From Paracoccus sulfuroxidans (GTDB lineage Bacteria; Pseudomonadota; Alphaproteobacteria; Rhodobacterales; Rhodobacteraceae): a stretch of 64,000 nt of DNA. Location: positions 62,001 through 126,000 of the forward strand of contig NZ_VLKU01000007.1 of assembly GCF_007830335.1 (NCBI RefSeq), written 5' to 3'. The notes under the pieces were generated by a model. It had not been told where the DNA came from and did not search any database. It saw nothing but the letters and a program-made list of their open reading frames with translations. Position numbers and translations under genes: made by a program. The first letter of the stretch is position 1, and each line of letters begins with the position of its first letter. Positions 45,723-53,505 of this stretch are shown in pieces.

Positions 45723-47504
45723 CTAGTGATTGTCGCGCGGCAAGGTCTCGCGGACCTTCTGATAGGCCGTCGCCAGTTCCAGACAGCCGCCCTGCGCCAG
45801 TTGCCCGACGTTCTGGCGATAGATTTCCTCCCAAGGCGTCTGGTTTTCCAGCACCGGAGGCACCCATGCCTCCTTCCGGGCCTGCCATTCGGCGGGCTCG
45901 ACCAGCGCGTCCATGCGGCCCGCGTTCAGGTCCAGCCGCACTCGGTCGCCGGTCTGCAGATAGGCCAGACCGCCACCCACCACCGATTCCGGGCTGGCGT
46001 TCAGGATCGACGGGCTTTCCGAGGTGCCCGACTGCCGACCGTCACCCACCGTGGGCAGGTGGTCGATGCCCTGCCTCAGGACCGCATCCGGGGGCTGCAT
46101 GTTCACCACCTCGGCGCTGCCCGGATAGCCCACGCAACCCACGTTGCGGATGAAGAGGATGCAGTTTTCGTCGATGCCCAATGCGGCGTCATTGATCCGG
46201 TCGTGATAATCCTCGGGGCCCTCGAAGACGATGGCGCGGGCCTCATGCACACCCTCTTGCCCGGGACGCGACAGGAAGCGCTGATAGAAATCCTTCGAGA
46301 TCACGCTGGTCTTCATCAGCGCCGAATCGAACAGATTGCCGCTTAGCACGATGAACCCGGCCTTTTCGCGCAGCGGGTCGTCATAGGGGCGGATGACCTG
46401 ATGGTCCTGACTGGCCTGCCCCTCAAGGTTTTCGCCCATGGTCCGCCCGGTCACGGTCATCGCGCCCTCATGCAGACGCCCGGCCTTTTTCAACTCGGCC
46501 ATGATGGCGGGGACGCCGCCCGCGCGGAAGAAGCTTTCGCCCAGAAATTCGCCCGCAGGCTGCATGTTCAGAAGCAGCGGAACGTCATAGCCGACCTTCT
46601 GCCAGTCGGTCACGTCCAGCTCGACCCCGGCATGGCGGGCGATGGCCTGCAGATGCGGCGGCGCATTCGTCGACCCGCCAATGGCCGAGTTCACGATGAT
46701 CGCATTCTCGAAGGCCTCGCGCGTCAGGATGTCCGAGGGCTTCAGATCGTCCAGCACCATCTGCACGATGCGCTTGCCGGTCTCATAGGCCATGTTCATC
46801 CGCTCGCGGAAGGGCGCGGGAATGGCCGAGCAGCCGGTCAGCGACATGCCCAGCGCCTCGGCCATGGCGTTCATCGTGCTGGCGGTGCCCATGGTGTTGC
46901 AATGGCCCAGGCTGGGGGCGCTGGCGCAGACGCGCGACATGAACTCCTCATAGTCGATCTTGCCTTCGGACAGCAGCCTGCGGCTTTCCCAGACCACCGT
47001 GCCCGAGCCCGCGCGCTTGCCCTGCCACCAGCCGTCCAGCATCGGGCCGCCGTTCAGCGTGATCGCCGGAATGTCCATCGTCGCCGCGCCCATCAGCATC
47101 GCGGGCGTGGTCTTGTCGCAGCCGGTCGTCAGCACGACCCCGTCCAGAGGATAGCCGTGCAGCACCTCGACCAGCCCCAGATAGGCCAGGTTCCGGTCCA
47201 GCGCCGCCGTCGGCCGCTTGCCGGTTTCCTGAATGGGATGCACCGGGAATTCCATCGGAATGCCGCCGCCATCGCGAATGCCCGCCTTGATCCGGTCCAT
47301 CAGGAATACGTGGATCTTGTTGCAAGGCGCCAGATCGCTGCCGGTCTGGGCGATGCCGATGATCGGACGCTCGGACTGCAATTCCTCGCGGGTGAACTGC
47401 TGGTTCAGGTAGCGCTCGATATAAAGCGCGGTCATGCCCGGATTGTTGGGGTTGTCGAACCACTCTTGCGAGCGGAAACGCCTGTTCGCGCGGGTATTGC
47501 CCAT
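45723..47504 (-). CDS. IlvD/Edd family sugar-acid dehydratase (L-arabonate/D-xylonate/galactonate type)
   Basis: 593 residues. Removes water from aldonates to give 2-keto-3-deoxy acids. The start FRSQEWFDNPNNPGMTALYIERYLN and the [2Fe-2S] cysteines Cys61 (DLAPCNK), Cys129 (TTGCDKT, with Lys131) and Cys202 (GHCNTMGTAS) match characterised Rhizobium L-arabinonate dehydratase spacing; SGTSESPSIL holds the catalytic Ser. It is thus a pentonate/hexonate dehydratase rather than IlvD or Edd. ATG 47504 is preceded by GGAG; the frame is open much further upstream but that stretch is the divergent control region. First gene of the minus-strand operon; one GGTATACC operator lies 44 bases upstream. Confidence 0.92.
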   Translation of the reverse strand: MGNTRANRRFRSQEWFDNPNNPGMTALYIERYLNQQFTREELQSERPIIGIAQTGSDLAPCNKIHVFLMDRIKAGIRDGGGIPMEFPVHPIQETGKRPTAALDRNLAYLGLVEVLHGYPLDGVVLTTGCDKTTPAMLMGAATMDIPAITLNGGPMLDGWWQGKRAGSGTVVWESRRLLSEGKIDYEEFMSRVCASAPSLGHCNTMGTASTMNAMAEALGMSLTGCSAIPAPFRERMNMAYETGKRIVQMVLDDLKPSDILTREAFENAIIVNSAIGGSTNAPPHLQAIARHAGVELDVTDWQKVGYDVPLLLNMQPAGEFLGESFFRAGGVPAIMAELKKAGRLHEGAMTVTGRTMGENLEGQASQDHQVIRPYDDPLREKAGFIVLSGNLFDSALMKTSVISKDFYQRFLSRPGQEGVHEARAIVFEGPEDYHDRINDAALGIDENCILFIRNVGCVGYPGSAEVVNMQPPDAVLRQGIDHLPTVGDGRQSGTSESPSILNASPESVVGGGLAYLQTGDRVRLDLNAGRMDALVEPAEWQARKEAWVPPVLENQTPWEEIYRQNVGQLAQGGCLELATAYQKVRETLPRDNH

Positions 47505-47547
47505 CTGGCACTCCATGCTGGCGACACCGGGAAGGGTGCGGCTGGTT

Positions 47548-47557
47548 TGGTATACCA
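47548..47557. promoter_or_regulatory. GntR/FCD-type operator TGGTATACCA
   Basis: A perfect ten-base palindrome with T/A flanks (TTTGGTATACCAGA), the same core as the ExuR/UxuR operator AATTGGTATACCAATT of E. coli. It lies 44 bases upstream of the dehydratase start codon. Confidence 0.65.
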
Positions 47558-47627
47558 GATTGGACCCAGCCTGCGCAGGGTTGCAAGCGAAAATGCCGTT
47601 GTGGCTTGCCATCGAGGGTGAAAATAA

Positions 47628-47637
47628 TGGTATACCG
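47628..47637. promoter_or_regulatory. GntR/FCD-type operator TGGTATACCG
   Basis: The same core as the site at 47548 with one changed outer base, 80 bases away (close to eight helical turns, which would allow looping) and 109 bases before the AraD1-type gene. Confidence 0.6.
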
Positions 47638-47745
47638 TTTTTTGCCGGAATCTTTGCAGGCGTTGCCGAATGATGCAGCCATATTCGCGAATACGAGCGG
47701 TTTCTAAAGCATGCTTCGGGCAATTCTGCTGACAGGGGACGCTCC

Positions 47746-48888
47746 ATGACCACCACCTTCCTGCTGCCCAAGGACGGGATTTTTCTGGGCCGGATCTGGC
47801 GTCCCGGCATCGGCCCCGCCGTCGTCACCCTGCGCGGGGGCGAGGTCTATGACATCACCTGCCTTGAGGCGCCGACCGTCAGCGCGCTTTTGGAACATGA
47901 CGACCCCGCCGGGCTGATCGCCGCGCAACCCGGCGTGCCGCTGGGCCCGCTTGACGCGTTTCTGACGGCCACGGATGACGCCGATGCGCTGCGCCTGCTG
48001 GCCCCTTGCGATCTGCAGGCCGTCAAGGCCAGCGGCGTGACCTTCGCCGCCTCGATGGTCGAGCGGGTGATCGAGGAACAGGCCGCAGGCGACCCCGACA
48101 AGGCCGAAGCGATCCGCGCCCGCATCGGCAGCACCATCGGCGCCAGCCTGCGCGGCATCATTCCCGGCTCAGATCAGGCGGCGACGGTCAAGGACCTGCT
48201 GCTGGCCGAGGGGCTGTGGTCGCAATACCTTGAAGTCGGGATCGGCCCGGACGCCGAAATCTTCACCAAATGCCAGCCGATGGCGGCGGTGGGCTGGGGC
48301 GCGCGCGTCGGGCTGCACCCGATCAGCCGCTGGAACAACCCCGAGCCGGAAATCGTGCTGGCCGTCGACAGCCAGGGCCGGATCCGGGGCGCGACGCTGG
48401 GCAATGACGTGAACCTGCGCGATGTCGAGGGACGCTCGGCCCTGCTGCTGGGCAAGGCCAAGGACAACAATGCCTCCTGCGCGATCGGGCCGTTCATCCG
48501 GCTGTTCGATCAGAATTACAGTCTTGATGACGTGCGCCGCGCCGAGTTGACGCTGCATGTTCAGGGGCCCGAGGGGTTTGAGATGAACGGCGCGTCCTCG
48601 ATGGCGCAGATCAGCCGCGACCCGGCCGATCTGGTGGCGCAGCTGATGGGGCCGCATCACCAATACCCCGACGGGGCCATGCTGTTTCTGGGCACGCTGT
48701 TCGCGCCGACGCAGGATCGCGGCGCGCCGGGTCAGGGCTTCACCCATGTCCTCGGCGATATGGTCACCATTGCCGAGCCGATGCTGGGCAGCCTGAGCAA
48801 TCAGGTGGCGCTTTCGACCGAATGCCCCGCATGGCGCTTTGGCGCGGGCGCGTTGATGCGCAATCTGGCGGGCCGGGGATTGCTGTAA
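47746..48888 (+). CDS. AraD1/GguC-type L-2-keto-3-deoxyarabonate dehydratase (FAH fold)
   Basis: 380 residues. Members of this FAH-related family (GguC, AraD1) dehydrate L-2-keto-3-deoxyarabonate to alpha-ketoglutarate semialdehyde in the Weimberg-type route. MTTTFLLPKDGIFLGRIWRPGIGPAVVTLRGGEVYDIT and the long helix AASMVERVIEEQAAGDPDKAEAIR are characteristic; the FAH core has NPEPEIVLAVDSQG (metal Glu residues, about 202-204), GATLGNDVNLRDVEGRSALLLGKAKDNNASCAIGPFI and FLGTLFAPTQDR. In Agrobacterium gguC adjoins chvE-gguA-gguB; here it is 10 kb away in the same island. It is the first gene of a plus-strand operon. Confidence 0.88.
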   Translation: MTTTFLLPKDGIFLGRIWRPGIGPAVVTLRGGEVYDITCLEAPTVSALLEHDDPAGLIAAQPGVPLGPLDAFLTATDDADALRLLAPCDLQAVKASGVTFAASMVERVIEEQAAGDPDKAEAIRARIGSTIGASLRGIIPGSDQAATVKDLLLAEGLWSQYLEVGIGPDAEIFTKCQPMAAVGWGARVGLHPISRWNNPEPEIVLAVDSQGRIRGATLGNDVNLRDVEGRSALLLGKAKDNNASCAIGPFIRLFDQNYSLDDVRRAELTLHVQGPEGFEMNGASSMAQISRDPADLVAQLMGPHHQYPDGAMLFLGTLFAPTQDRGAPGQGFTHVLGDMVTIAEPMLGSLSNQVALSTECPAWRFGAGALMRNLAGRGLL

Positions 48889-48909
48889 TCTCTGGACCCG
48901 CCTTCCAGA

Positions 48910-48923
48910 CAATGCATACATTG
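48910..48923. promoter_or_regulatory. Palindromic site CAATGCATACATTG upstream of denD-like gene
   Basis: Five-base arms CAATG/CATTG around CATA, in the 58-base gap before the DenD-like gene and just ahead of its ribosome-binding site. A related CAATGTATACA sequence is at 62002 before the ABC sugar operon. Likely an operator for the GntR regulator encoded two genes on. Confidence 0.5.
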
Positions 48924-48946
48924 ATTCAACAGTCTTGGAGGAGACA

Positions 48947-49924
48947 ATGAAGGTTCTGGTTATCGGCGCCGCCGGCATGGTCGGTCGCATCCTGTCCGAA
49001 CATCTGCTGCACACGGCCGAACTGGGCGGCAAGCCGGTCACGCAACTGACGGCCTTCGACGTTGTCCCGGCGGAACTCACGTCGGAAAACGGCGTCGCGC
49101 TGCAGATCAAGGCAGGTGATATCGCTGACCGTGACACGGTGGACGGCCTGATTGCCGACAAGCCGGACCTGATTTTCCATCTGGCCGCCATCGTCTCGGG
49201 CGAGGCCGAGGCGGATTTCGACAAGGGCTACCGCATCAATCTGGACGGCACGCGCCACCTGTTCGAAGCGATCCGTGCGCAGGGCAGCGGCTATCACCCG
49301 CGCGTAGTGTATACGTCATCCGTCGCCGTCTTCGGCGCCCCCTTCGAGGACAAGATCACCGATACTTTCATCACCGCGCCGATGACCAGCTATGGTACGC
49401 AGAAGATGATCGGAGAGCTTCTGCTGAACGATTACAGCCGCAAGGGCATCTTCGACGGCATCGGCATCCGCCTGCCAACGATCACCGTGCGGCCGGGCAA
49501 GCCCAACAAGGCGGCGTCGGGCTTCTTCTCGGGGATCATCCGTGAGCCGCTGGCCGGGCAAGAGGCGATCCTGCCGGTCGAGGATGACGTGCGCCACTGG
49601 TTCGCCAGCCCCGCAGCAGCGCTTGGCTTCCTGCTGCATGCGGCGACGATGGACACCGCCCCTCTGGGCGCGCGGCGCTGCCTGAACATGCCGGGCCTGT
49701 CGCTGACCATTGCCGAGGTGCTGGAAACGCTGCGCAAGGTCGCGGGCGATGAGGTGGTGGCCCGCGTCAAACGCGTGCCCGACCCGACCATTCGCCAGAT
49801 CGTGGCGGGCTGGCCGCGCGATTTCGCGCCGGATCGCGCGATCTCGGTGGGTTTCACGGCGGACACTGATTTCGAAAGCATCATCCGGGCGCATATTCGC
49901 GACAGCGAAGATGTCAAAGGCTGA
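48947..49924 (+). CDS. denD: DenD-like NAD-dependent dehydrogenase (D-erythronate dehydrogenase family, extended SDR)
   Basis: 325 residues. Rossmann loop VIGAAGMVGR (about 5-14), then the extended-SDR catalytic set Ser124/125 (VYTSSVAVFG), Tyr149 and Lys153 (SYGTQK). PTITVRPGKPNKAASGFFSGIIREPL and the C-terminal DRAISVGFTADTDFESIIRAHI are the DenD pattern. Characterised DenD oxidises D-erythronate to 2-oxo-tetronate, but the usual otnK/otnC partners are absent, so a related sugar acid is possible. GGAGGAGACA is a strong ribosome-binding site. The GntR gene starts 14 bases inside its 3' end. Confidence 0.85.
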   Translation: MKVLVIGAAGMVGRILSEHLLHTAELGGKPVTQLTAFDVVPAELTSENGVALQIKAGDIADRDTVDGLIADKPDLIFHLAAIVSGEAEADFDKGYRINLDGTRHLFEAIRAQGSGYHPRVVYTSSVAVFGAPFEDKITDTFITAPMTSYGTQKMIGELLLNDYSRKGIFDGIGIRLPTITVRPGKPNKAASGFFSGIIREPLAGQEAILPVEDDVRHWFASPAAALGFLLHAATMDTAPLGARRCLNMPGLSLTIAEVLETLRKVAGDEVVARVKRVPDPTIRQIVAGWPRDFAPDRAISVGFTADTDFESIIRAHIRDSEDVKG

Positions 49925-50654
49925 CGACAGCCTGCATCGACGCCCGGATCTGCGCGCGGCGCGGCCGGTGCCCAGCTTGCAGGGCATCACCGAGATGGCC
50001 GCGCGCGACCGAGCGTATCACGACCTGCGCTATCGCATCCTGATGGGGCGGCTTGCCCCCGGCACGACGCTGCTGGAGACCGAGCTTGCGGGCCTTCTGA
50101 ACCTCTCGCGCACCCCCGTGCGCGAGGCGGTCATCAAGCTGGCCGAGGAAGGGCTGGTCGAGGTCCGCCCCCGTCACGGCGTCACGGTAAAGCCGCTGAC
50201 GGTCAAGGATGTGGCTGATATTCTTGACATCTTCTCGGCGCTGGAAGTGCGCGCGGTCGAGCTGGTCGCGCGCATCGGCCTGCCCGCGACCGAGTGGCGC
50301 CAGCTGGAACGTCTGGCCTCTGACATGGAGCGTGAAACGGCTCGCGGCGATATCGCCGCATGGTCCGAACTCGACGACGAATTCCACGCCCATATCGTCG
50401 CGCTATGCGGCAATGACCGCCTGCAAGAGGCGCTTGGTGCCTGCTGGGGACAGCAATATCGCGCGCGGCTGTGCATCGTGCCGCTGCGGCCTTCCCCGGT
50501 GCAGTCGGATCTGGAACATCGCGGCATTCTTGAGGCGCTGAAGCTGGGCGACAGCGCACTGGCGCGTCTGCGCCACCAGCAGCATCGCGACCGCGCCGAT
50601 GCCCAGCAGCTTCACCTGCTGAAATCGCATCTGGGAACGAACGGAATGGCCTGA
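49911..50654 (+). CDS. GntR family transcriptional regulator, FCD subfamily (second copy)
   Basis: Up to 247 residues from ATG 49911, which overlaps the DenD gene; a start at 49995 (MAARDRAYHDLRYRIL) would give a more usual length of about 219. The winged helix has HDLRYRILMGRLAPGTTLLETELAGLLNLSRTPVREAVIKLAEEGLVEV; the FCD domain has FSALEVRAVELVAR, SELDDEFHAHIVALCGNDRL and DLEHRGILEALKLGDSALARLRHQQH with the usual metal histidines. Likely controls denD and the following SDR through the palindrome at 48910 and possibly the ABC importer at 57-62 kb (see findings). Confidence 0.9.
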   Translation: MSKADDSLHRRPDLRAARPVPSLQGITEMAARDRAYHDLRYRILMGRLAPGTTLLETELAGLLNLSRTPVREAVIKLAEEGLVEVRPRHGVTVKPLTVKDVADILDIFSALEVRAVELVARIGLPATEWRQLERLASDMERETARGDIAAWSELDDEFHAHIVALCGNDRLQEALGACWGQQYRARLCIVPLRPSPVQSDLEHRGILEALKLGDSALARLRHQQHRDRADAQQLHLLKSHLGTNGMA

Positions 50655-50678
50655 ACCAAAGCCGCAAAGGGGGGACGC

Positions 50679-51413
50679 ATGAACCAGATCGACCTGAACG
50701 GACGCCGCGCCGTCATCACCGGGGGCGCGCAGGGCATTGGGCTTGCCATCGCCCGCCGCTTTCTGGCCAGCGGGGCCAGCGTGATCCTGTGGGACCGCAA
50801 CGCCGCCCTGCTGCATGAAGCGCTGGCCGAACTGGGTGAGGGTGCTATCGGCGAGGTCATCGAACTGGGCGATGATGAGGCGATTGCGGCCGCCGCCCGG
50901 AACGCGAGTCAGGTCGATATTCTGGTCAACAATGCCGGGATCACCGGCGGCAACGCCAAGACATGGGAACTGGACCCCGAAACATGGCGCGAGGTCATGG
51001 CGGTGAACCTGAACGCGCCTTTCGTGATCTGCCGCGCGCTGATCCCCGGCATGCTGGAGCGCGGCTATGGGCGCATCGTGAATGTCGCCTCGATTGCCGG
51101 GAAAGAGGGCAATCCGAATGCGGCGCATTACTCGGCCTCGAAAGCGGGGCTAATCGCGCTGACGAAATCGCTGGGGAAAGAGCTGGCGGGCACCGGCGTC
51201 ATCGTGAACGCCATCACCCCGGCCGCCGCCCGCACGCCGATCTTTGACCAGATGAGCCAGCAGCACATCGACTATATGCTGTCGAAAATCCCGCTGAACC
51301 GCTTTCTGGAAACCGATGAGGTCGCGTCGCTGGTGGCGTGGCTGGCCTCGGCGGAATGTTCATTCTCGACCGGGGCGGTGTTTGACATCTCGGGTGGCCG
51401 CGCGACCTATTAA
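50679..51413 (+). CDS. SDR family oxidoreductase, candidate 2-keto-3-deoxy-acid C4 dehydrogenase
   Basis: 244 residues, classical SDR: AVITGGAQGIGLAIA (about 11-25), Asp39 after beta-2 (LWDRNAALL), which favours NAD, NNAGITGG, catalytic Ser138, Tyr151 and Lys155 (YSASKAGL). The C-terminal ITPAAARTPIFDQMSQQHIDYMLSKIPLNRF is the pattern I associate with L-2-keto-3-deoxyrhamnonate/fuconate 4-dehydrogenases (LRA5-like), from memory. With the FAH hydrolase at 42390 it could form a C4 oxidation plus cleavage pair. It follows the GntR gene by 24 bases with GGGGGA before the start. The short gap to the Mop gene holds no clear terminator. Confidence 0.88.
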   Translation: MNQIDLNGRRAVITGGAQGIGLAIARRFLASGASVILWDRNAALLHEALAELGEGAIGEVIELGDDEAIAAAARNASQVDILVNNAGITGGNAKTWELDPETWREVMAVNLNAPFVICRALIPGMLERGYGRIVNVASIAGKEGNPNAAHYSASKAGLIALTKSLGKELAGTGVIVNAITPAAARTPIFDQMSQQHIDYMLSKIPLNRFLETDEVASLVAWLASAECSFSTGAVFDISGGRATY

Positions 51414-51434
51414 GGGGCCGCGCGGAAGCCGGGA

Positions 51435-51644
51435 TCAGTCGTTGACGCCGACCATGACGTCGGAGGCCTTGATGACCGCATAGGCGTCCTTGCCAACGGC
51501 CAGGCCCAGTTCCTCGGCAGCGGCATTGGTGATCGACGAGGTGACCGTGTTGCCGCCGATGTCGATGCGGACATGGGTGGTGACGGCGCCCTTGGTCAGT
51601 TCGACCACTTTACCGGCCAGGACGTTGCGTGCGCTGAGTTTCAT
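51435..51644 (-). CDS. TOBE/Mop domain molybdopterin- or molybdate-binding protein (molbindin)
   Basis: 69 residues, a single TOBE domain: MKLSARNVLAGKVVELTKGAVTTHVRIDIGGNTVTSSITNAAAEELGLAVGKDAYAVIKASDVMVG is the full Mop pattern, with SARN and the final KASDVMV as typical ends. Molbindins form hexamers that store molybdate in the cytoplasm. AAGGAGATCG precedes the ATG. It is convergent with the SDR gene and divergent from the amine oxidase, and no other molybdenum gene is in the window. Confidence 0.9.
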   Translation of the reverse strand: MKLSARNVLAGKVVELTKGAVTTHVRIDIGGNTVTSSITNAAAEELGLAVGKDAYAVIKASDVMVGVND

Positions 51645-51854
51645 GGGGCGATCTCCTTGTTCCAGGACCCGGTTTTCCGGCATTTGCCCGCGTTTGCCAA
51701 GGCAGCGCCGGATCGCTGGGCACATACCAACGTCGGAACCCAGCCATTCGATCCGCGTTGATCTGCGGGTCCCTGCCGCCTCCTCAGGGTCTTGAATGTC
51801 AAGCAGATATTCGGGCTTGCCATCAGCCCTTCAGCGGGTCCAGAGAGGAGTTGC

Positions 51855-51878
51855 GACAATTTGTCTTAGACTTTTGTC
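51855..51878. promoter_or_regulatory. Nested palindromes before the flavin amine oxidase gene
   Basis: Three small palindromes overlap in the last 40 bases before the start codon: GACAATTTGTC (51855-51865), GTCTTAGAC (51863-51871) and GACTTTTGTC (51869-51878), i.e. GAC/GTC half-sites repeated in alternate orientation. A -10-like CTATAT follows at 51879. This looks like an operator; the cognate regulator is not adjacent. Confidence 0.45.
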
Positions 51879-51896
51879 CTATATGGAGAAACGCCA

Positions 51897-53483
51897 ATGT
51901 CAGAAAACGTGCAAGGAATGACGCGGCGCAACCTGCTTGCAATGGTGGGTTTTGCAGCGGGTGCCTCAGCTATGTATTCCGCGATGGCCGGCATGGGTTA
52001 CGCCGGCACGTCCGATTATACCGGTCCGATCAAACTTGAGGGTGACCCCAAGGGGACGACCGTTCTTGTTCTGGGTGCCGGTCTGGCAGGAATGACCGCC
52101 GCCTATGAACTTACCAAGGCGGGCTACAAAGTCCAGATTCTGGAATATCGCGAAAAGGCAGGCGGCCGTTGCTGGACCCTGCGTGGCGGCGATGTGTACA
52201 CCGAACTGGGCGACTTCAAGCAGGAAGTGAAATTCGCCGAGGGCAACTATCTGAACCCCGGCCCCTGGCGCATTCCGTCGGACCACTATGCAGTGCTGGA
52301 TTACTGCAAGCGCTTTGGCGTCAAGCTGGAGCCGTTCATCCAGATCAACTACAACGCCTATGTCCACAACACCGAGGCGTTTGGCGGCAAGCCGCAGCGC
52401 TTCAAGGAAATCCAGTCGGATTACCGTGGCCAGATTGCCGAGCTGCTGGCGAAGGCCGTCGACCAGAAGAAACTGGACGAGCTGGTTACCGAAGAGGACG
52501 CAGCGCTGCTGATCGAGTCGCTGAAGAAATACGGCGTGCTGGACGACAAGCTTGAATATGTGAAATCGGGCGCCACCTCGCTTTATCGCGGCTGGGCCGT
52601 GGATCCGGGTGGCGGCACGCAAAGCGCGGGCGAGCCTTCGGAAATCATCTCGCTGGCAGACATCCTGAAGGGCCGTCTGTGGAACGACCTGATCACCGGT
52701 GAATCGATCGACCACCAGGCGGCCATCTTCCAGCCCGTCGGCGGCATGGACATGATCGCCCAGGCGTTCGAGAAAGAGGTCAAGGACCTGATCACCTACA
52801 ACGCCAAGGTCACCAAGATCGAAGGCGGCGAAGATGGTGTGACGGCGACCTGGGTCGATTCGAACGGTGGCACCGAGGAAAAGACCGCCAAGGCGGATTA
52901 CTGCATCTGCACGATCCCCTTCTCGGTTCTGGGCCAGATCGAGCACAACTTCGGCTCGGAAATGAGCGCGGCGATCGACGACGTCTATTACGCCAGCTCG
53001 ATCAAAGTCGGGCTCGAGTTCAAGCGTCGGTTCTGGGAACAGGACGAGCATATCTATGGCGGTATCTCGTACACCAACACCCCGATCACGCTGATCTCCT
53101 ACCCGTCGACGAACTTCTTCAGCGACGGTCCGGGCGTTCTGCTGTCGGGCTATTCCTGGGGTGCGGCCTCGTATCAGTTCAACGCCATCCCGGCGGAACA
53201 GCGGATCGAGAAAGCGCTGGAATACGGCTCGCAGATCCACCCGCAGATGCGCGACGAGTTCTCGAACGGCGTCGCAGTGGCGTGGCACCGGGTTCCGTGG
53301 ACGCTGGGCTGCTATGGCGAGTGGCGCGATATGGACGCCAACTATGCCAACGCCTGCAAGATGGACCAGCGCACGCTGATGGCGGGCGAACACATCTCGC
53401 ACCTGCCGGCATGGCAGGAAGGCGCGATCCTGTCCGCACTGGACGCGATCAAGCGTCTGCATCAGCACGTCATCGGCGCGTAA
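51897..53483 (+). CDS. Tat-exported flavin monoamine oxidase family dehydrogenase
   Basis: 528 residues. A twin-arginine signal (Arg10-Arg11, TRRNLLAMVGFAAGASAM) sends the folded FAD enzyme to the periplasm. FAD-binding: VLVLGAGLAGMTAAYEL (about 56-72), ILEYREKAGGRCWTLRGG, and the C-terminal LMAGEHISHLPAWQEGAILSALDAI. The substrate domain carries FQPVGGMDMIAQAFEKEV. The family oxidises amines or L-amino acids to imines. It is followed by a secreted cytochrome c and a secreted RidA, so electrons probably go to the cytochrome rather than O2 and the imine to RidA, as known for NicA2 and its cytochrome (established elsewhere, transferred here). GGAGAAACG precedes the start. Confidence 0.92.
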   Translation: MSENVQGMTRRNLLAMVGFAAGASAMYSAMAGMGYAGTSDYTGPIKLEGDPKGTTVLVLGAGLAGMTAAYELTKAGYKVQILEYREKAGGRCWTLRGGDVYTELGDFKQEVKFAEGNYLNPGPWRIPSDHYAVLDYCKRFGVKLEPFIQINYNAYVHNTEAFGGKPQRFKEIQSDYRGQIAELLAKAVDQKKLDELVTEEDAALLIESLKKYGVLDDKLEYVKSGATSLYRGWAVDPGGGTQSAGEPSEIISLADILKGRLWNDLITGESIDHQAAIFQPVGGMDMIAQAFEKEVKDLITYNAKVTKIEGGEDGVTATWVDSNGGTEEKTAKADYCICTIPFSVLGQIEHNFGSEMSAAIDDVYYASSIKVGLEFKRRFWEQDEHIYGGISYTNTPITLISYPSTNFFSDGPGVLLSGYSWGAASYQFNAIPAEQRIEKALEYGSQIHPQMRDEFSNGVAVAWHRVPWTLGCYGEWRDMDANYANACKMDQRTLMAGEHISHLPAWQEGAILSALDAIKRLHQHVIGA

Positions 53484-53505
53484 GCCAGAGTTGAGGGAAA
53501 AAGCC

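Larger units (their letters stand above)
47505..47745. promoter_or_regulatory. Divergent control region between dehydratase and AraD1-type genes
   Basis: 241 bases separate the divergent ATGs. The region holds two copies of the palindrome GGTATACC (47549 and 47629), about 80 bases apart, one near each gene start, and an A/T-rich stretch at 47615-47645. I could not assign -35/-10 pairs with confidence. Confidence 0.6.

Noticed and set aside
47505..47828. An N-terminal extension of about 108 residues on the sugar-acid dehydratase
   Set aside because: The frame is open through the divergent promoter region, but the sequence has no homology-like pattern, contains the operators and overlaps the AraD1-type gene; ATG 47504 has a ribosome-binding site and gives the family length.
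49308..49316. GTGTATACG, resembling the GntR-type palindromes
   Set aside because: It lies inside the DenD-like coding sequence and simply encodes Val-Tyr-Thr of the conserved VYTSS motif.
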